DNA from: Mesobacillus subterraneus
GTDB lineage: Bacteria; Bacillota; Bacilli; Bacillales; Cytobacillaceae
Assembly (NCBI RefSeq): GCF_023715485.1
Contig: NZ_JAMBOF010000003.1
Coordinates: 326,692-390,691, forward strand
Length of the DNA: 64,000 nucleotides
Reading direction: 5' to 3'
Shown here: piece by piece, positions 61,808-64,000 of the stretch
Layout of the letters: each line of letters opens with the position of its first letter
Numbering within the stretch: the first letter of the stretch is position 1
Program-made: the position numbers and the translations under genes
The notes under the pieces: generated by a model
Seen by the model: only the letters and a program-made list of their open reading frames with translations
What the model was told of the DNA's origin: nothing
The model's database searches: none

Positions 61808-62014
61808 CTAACTGCGCCAGCCGCCGTTAATTAGCACCCTGAGGCCAATAAATATAATGACGAATGCGAAAACGACGATGACAATGACTCCGATAATACC
61901 AAAAATACCCATGCCGGCAAGTGTTAGTAAATACGGTCCAAATTTTATAAGTGCCCAGCCAGCCAGCATGCATGCAAGGAATAGAAACACATTAGATCCA
62001 AAATTAAATGACAT
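61808..62014 (-). CDS. Small two-TM membrane protein, function unknown
   Basis: A 68-residue protein with helices at about 8-33 and 36-60, a Gly-rich turn between, and a short tail GGWRS. The ATG at 62014 has SD AAAGGAGGG. I do not recognise a named family; such proteins are frequent in Bacillaceae. It is divergent from the potassium channel gene. Confidence 0.7.
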   Translation of the reverse strand: MSFNFGSNVFLFLACMLAGWALIKFGPYLLTLAGMGIFGIIGVIVIVVFAFVIIFIGLRVLINGGWRS

Positions 62015-62231
62015 ATCATATCCCTCCTTTACTACACAGCATATGTATTGCTGAAAGTTTGGTACGGGCTAATGTACAATTCCTGTACATAATGGGTGTA
62101 AAAACAGCCCTTATCGTAGAAACTAATTTTACATAATTTTCATGGCTACCCTGTTTTTGATGATGCTATTAAGGGAAAAGGAACTATTGTTTTCCTACAT
62201 AGAATTGCATAAACCTACAAGGAGGATAAAA

Positions 62232-63224
62232 ATGACTAGTCAAATATATATGCGCTTTGTCAGGATGCCTATTTTAACAAGGATATTAATGATTGCCTCT
62301 TTGATGGTTATTGTATTTGGCTCAGTAATCCATTTCATTGAACCAAAGAGCTTTCCAACGGTTTTTGACGGCATATGGTGGGCGATCATTACTGCATCGA
62401 CCGTGGGTTTCGGGGATTTCTACCCTGTTACTTTTGCAGGAAGAATGACTGCGATCATTCTCTTATTAGTTGGCACTGGTTTTTTATCATCCTATTTTAT
62501 CCATCTATCTGCGGCTACGGTCACTAAACAGAATGCATATATTGAAGGTAAAGTAGGATATAAGGGGAAAGGCCATGTCATTATCATCGGATGGAATGAA
62601 AGGTCACGGTCGATCATCAGGACACTTACTGAATCAAGAAAGTCAATTATACTGATTGATGAATCGTTAGGGGCAAATCCTATAAGTGATGACAATGTCC
62701 ATTTCATCAGAGGACGAGCGAACAGGGATGACACTTTATTAAGTGCAGGAATTCAAAATGCGCTAAAAGTCATCATCACATCCGATCAAAACCTCGATGA
62801 ACTTCAAGCAGATATGAATACCATCCTTACCTTGCTTGCGATTAAAGGATTAAATCCTGAAATCCGCTGTATAGCGGAAATCCTTACAAGCGAGCAAATC
62901 AATAATGCGCGCAGGGCTGGAGCAGATGATCTCATCCCGACAAATGCCTTGACCAGCGCTGTCTTTTTGAACAGCATTTCTTCAGAAGATGTGATGGGTC
63001 CACTTCTTGATTTGTTAGGCGAGTTGAATGGCAAGCATTTATCCTATATTCCGGCTGATAGCATCTTGATTGGCAAGAGGTTTCAGGAAGCAAGCCATTT
63101 ATTACTGACAGAGAGAAATATAACTCTGATCGGACTTAAAAAAGGGGATGACTTAGTCGTCAACCCCGTAAATAATATCAAAATTGGACATGATGACCAG
63201 CTACTGGCCATAACAACCGATTAA
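62232..63224 (+). CDS. yugO: Potassium channel with RCK domain (YugO-like)
   Basis: A 330-residue protein with TM helix near 18-38, pore loop with selectivity filter STVGFGD near 62-68, second TM near 75-97, then an RCK/TrkA_N domain beginning VIIIGWNERSRSII, and a C-terminal RCK_C part. The GWNERS glycine-poor loop is also found in B. subtilis YugO. YugO mediates K+ efflux that drives electrical signalling in biofilms. The ATG at 62232 follows AAGGAGG; the ATG at 62142 lacks an SD. It is convergent with yugN. Confidence 0.92.
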   Translation: MTSQIYMRFVRMPILTRILMIASLMVIVFGSVIHFIEPKSFPTVFDGIWWAIITASTVGFGDFYPVTFAGRMTAIILLLVGTGFLSSYFIHLSAATVTKQNAYIEGKVGYKGKGHVIIIGWNERSRSIIRTLTESRKSIILIDESLGANPISDDNVHFIRGRANRDDTLLSAGIQNALKVIITSDQNLDELQADMNTILTLLAIKGLNPEIRCIAEILTSEQINNARRAGADDLIPTNALTSAVFLNSISSEDVMGPLLDLLGELNGKHLSYIPADSILIGKRFQEASHLLLTERNITLIGLKKGDDLVVNPVNNIKIGHDDQLLAITTD

Positions 63225-63628
63225 TGATGCAATATGGCGGCCTCCACCTCACGGACTAGCGACTTTCCAACTTCGATATATTTTTCTGGAAAGCTCGCAT
63301 CCTTGTCCACGGGCTCCTGGAACTGGTTGAACGAAGCGCTCGCATTACCGATATTTGCATGGTCGTCTATCCCCCGCTGATACTTATGGGAGAGCAGAAA
63401 AGGGCGCTGCATTTGCACCGTGCAACCCCGGGCATCAAGCTGGCCATCAATGGCCTTAAACGGCAGCCTTAAAAATTGATAGCCTACTTCATCGTCAATT
63501 TTGTAATCGAAGGCTCCGTGGTCATAATCCCAGTTGCCTCCTACAGTGTAGCCAAGTGGCTTAAGAAGCTGCTCAAGCTTAAACAGGTCAAAGTGCTTGC
63601 CTTCAAGTTCAGATTTGATTTCAATCAA
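63221..63628 (-). CDS. yugN: YugN-like family protein
   Basis: A 135-residue soluble protein with KHFDLFKLEQLLKPLGYTVGGNWDYDHGAFDYKID and VGYQFLRLPF, the YugN family blocks. B. subtilis yugN is also adjacent to yugO, though function is unknown. Start at the TTG 63628 behind CGGAGG. The stop overlaps the yugO stop by 4 bp on the opposite strand, with no terminator between, so transcripts overlap. Confidence 0.88.
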   Translation of the reverse strand: MIEIKSELEGKHFDLFKLEQLLKPLGYTVGGNWDYDHGAFDYKIDDEVGYQFLRLPFKAIDGQLDARGCTVQMQRPFLLSHKYQRGIDDHANIGNASASFNQFQEPVDKDASFPEKYIEVGKSLVREVEAAILHH

Positions 63629-63699
63629 GGGTACCTCCGCCTTTCCATACGTTTTGCTTAGTTTTAACCAAAATTGGGTTTTTAATGAGTGGTGGAAGG

Positions 63700-63885
63700 G
63701 TGCATTAGCTCCGAATCTGGCTTGAGGCAGGTGATGACGTACACTTTCTTTGGTGCTTCACTATTTCGGACCGTCATCTACCTGATGACGGACACTATTT
63801 TCTGTAGTTTTCGCGTTTATTGGCGAAAAATTAATTTTATTGGCGATTTTCACAGGTATATTGGCGAAAATAAGGTTCCGTCAAG
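63700..63885. other. Non-coding stretch with short TTGGCGA repeats
   Basis: TTGGCGA recurs at about 63820, 63840 and 63861 (20-21 bp apart), after a GATGAC/GTCATC-rich part. The same TTGGCGA word pairs occur at 22138-22180 before the chromate transporter. There is no gene or known RNA that I can support. Confidence 0.35.
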
Positions 63886-63924
63886 AATTATGTGTAAACA
63901 TCCATACTCTATGAGTTATATGTG

Positions 63925-63968
63925 GAGGGGTAGTCAGGCAGCCGAGGCTGCCTGACTACCCCTTTTTG
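63925..63968 (+). terminator. Strong rho-independent terminator at the window end
   Basis: GGGGTAGTCAGGCAGCC and its perfect 17-bp complement are joined by a 3-4 nt loop and followed by TTTTTGG. The gene it serves is not evident on the plus strand; it may act for a gene beyond the window on the other strand. Confidence 0.8.
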
Positions 63969-64000
63969 GCCTTTGTATATCGTTGTTCAAACATTTTTAA

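Noticed and set aside
63689..63955. 88-codon plus-strand ORF near the window end
   Set aside because: It runs through a repeat-rich stretch into the terminator stem, has no good SD and unnatural composition.

Overview
The window comes from a low-GC Gram-positive endospore former of the Bacillaceae (Bacillus/Mesobacillus-like). The evidence is strong GGAGG ribosome sites with many TTG/GTG starts, a gerA-type germination operon, S-box, c-di-AMP and c-di-GMP riboswitches, and homologues of B. subtilis yrkEFHIJ, yugNO, metNPQ and pgl. I saw no rRNA, tRNA, transposase, prophage or CRISPR. Coordinates marked as start choices follow the best Shine-Dalgarno (SD) site.

1-33 kb is mostly metabolism, transport and sensing. 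It holds a GntP permease with acetyl-CoA acetyltransferase, NAD synthetase, a phosphogluconolactonase, a two-component system, a CstB-like persulfide dioxygenase/rhodanese and an MFS transporter. Two tandem DoxX paralogues, a PAS-STAS protein, DUF445, the SAM-riboswitch-controlled metNPQ operon and a split chromate transporter follow. Next come a BMP-type lipoprotein with a chemoreceptor, a c-di-AMP-riboswitch-controlled Ktr potassium system, an amino-acid ABC transporter, a lipid kinase and a secreted M6 protease.

33-54 kb is the distinctive part: an island of sulfane-sulfur and c-type cytochrome genes. A complete yrkEFHIJ-like operon stands beside a cbb3-like (C-family) terminal oxidase cluster: a ccoS-like gene, a small membrane protein, ccoN, ccoO, a monohaem CcoP-like cytochrome, a CcoG/NosR-like CxxxCP membrane protein and a lipoprotein beta-propeller fused to cytochrome c. 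Then follow a LysR regulator, CcdA with a two-component system, OsmC with a membrane protein and TlpA, a SoxB-like cytoplasmic phosphoesterase, and a second yrkFE-H operon. Sites of the form ATACC-N6-GGTAT (CsoR/CstR type) sit at the promoters of these units. I infer one regulon for reactive sulfur handling and redox maturation, possibly feeding electrons to the oxidase.

54-64 kb holds the strongest candidate for an undescribed system. A PlcR-like HTH-TPR regulator is followed by a secreted propeptide with nine tandem copies of DLPSQH, eight of them preceded by Ala. PlcR's known ligand PapR is ADLPFEF, so this looks like a multi-copy quorum-sensing pheromone precursor. A gerA-gerB-gerC operon with a fourth two-TM gene, a DedA protein and yugO/yugN close the window.

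Three unrelated intergenic tandem arrays (9.7, 15.4 and 48.6 kb) all have a period of exactly 52 bp, and a long dispersed palindromic repeat occurs at 20.6 and 33.3 kb with a remnant at 16.2 kb.
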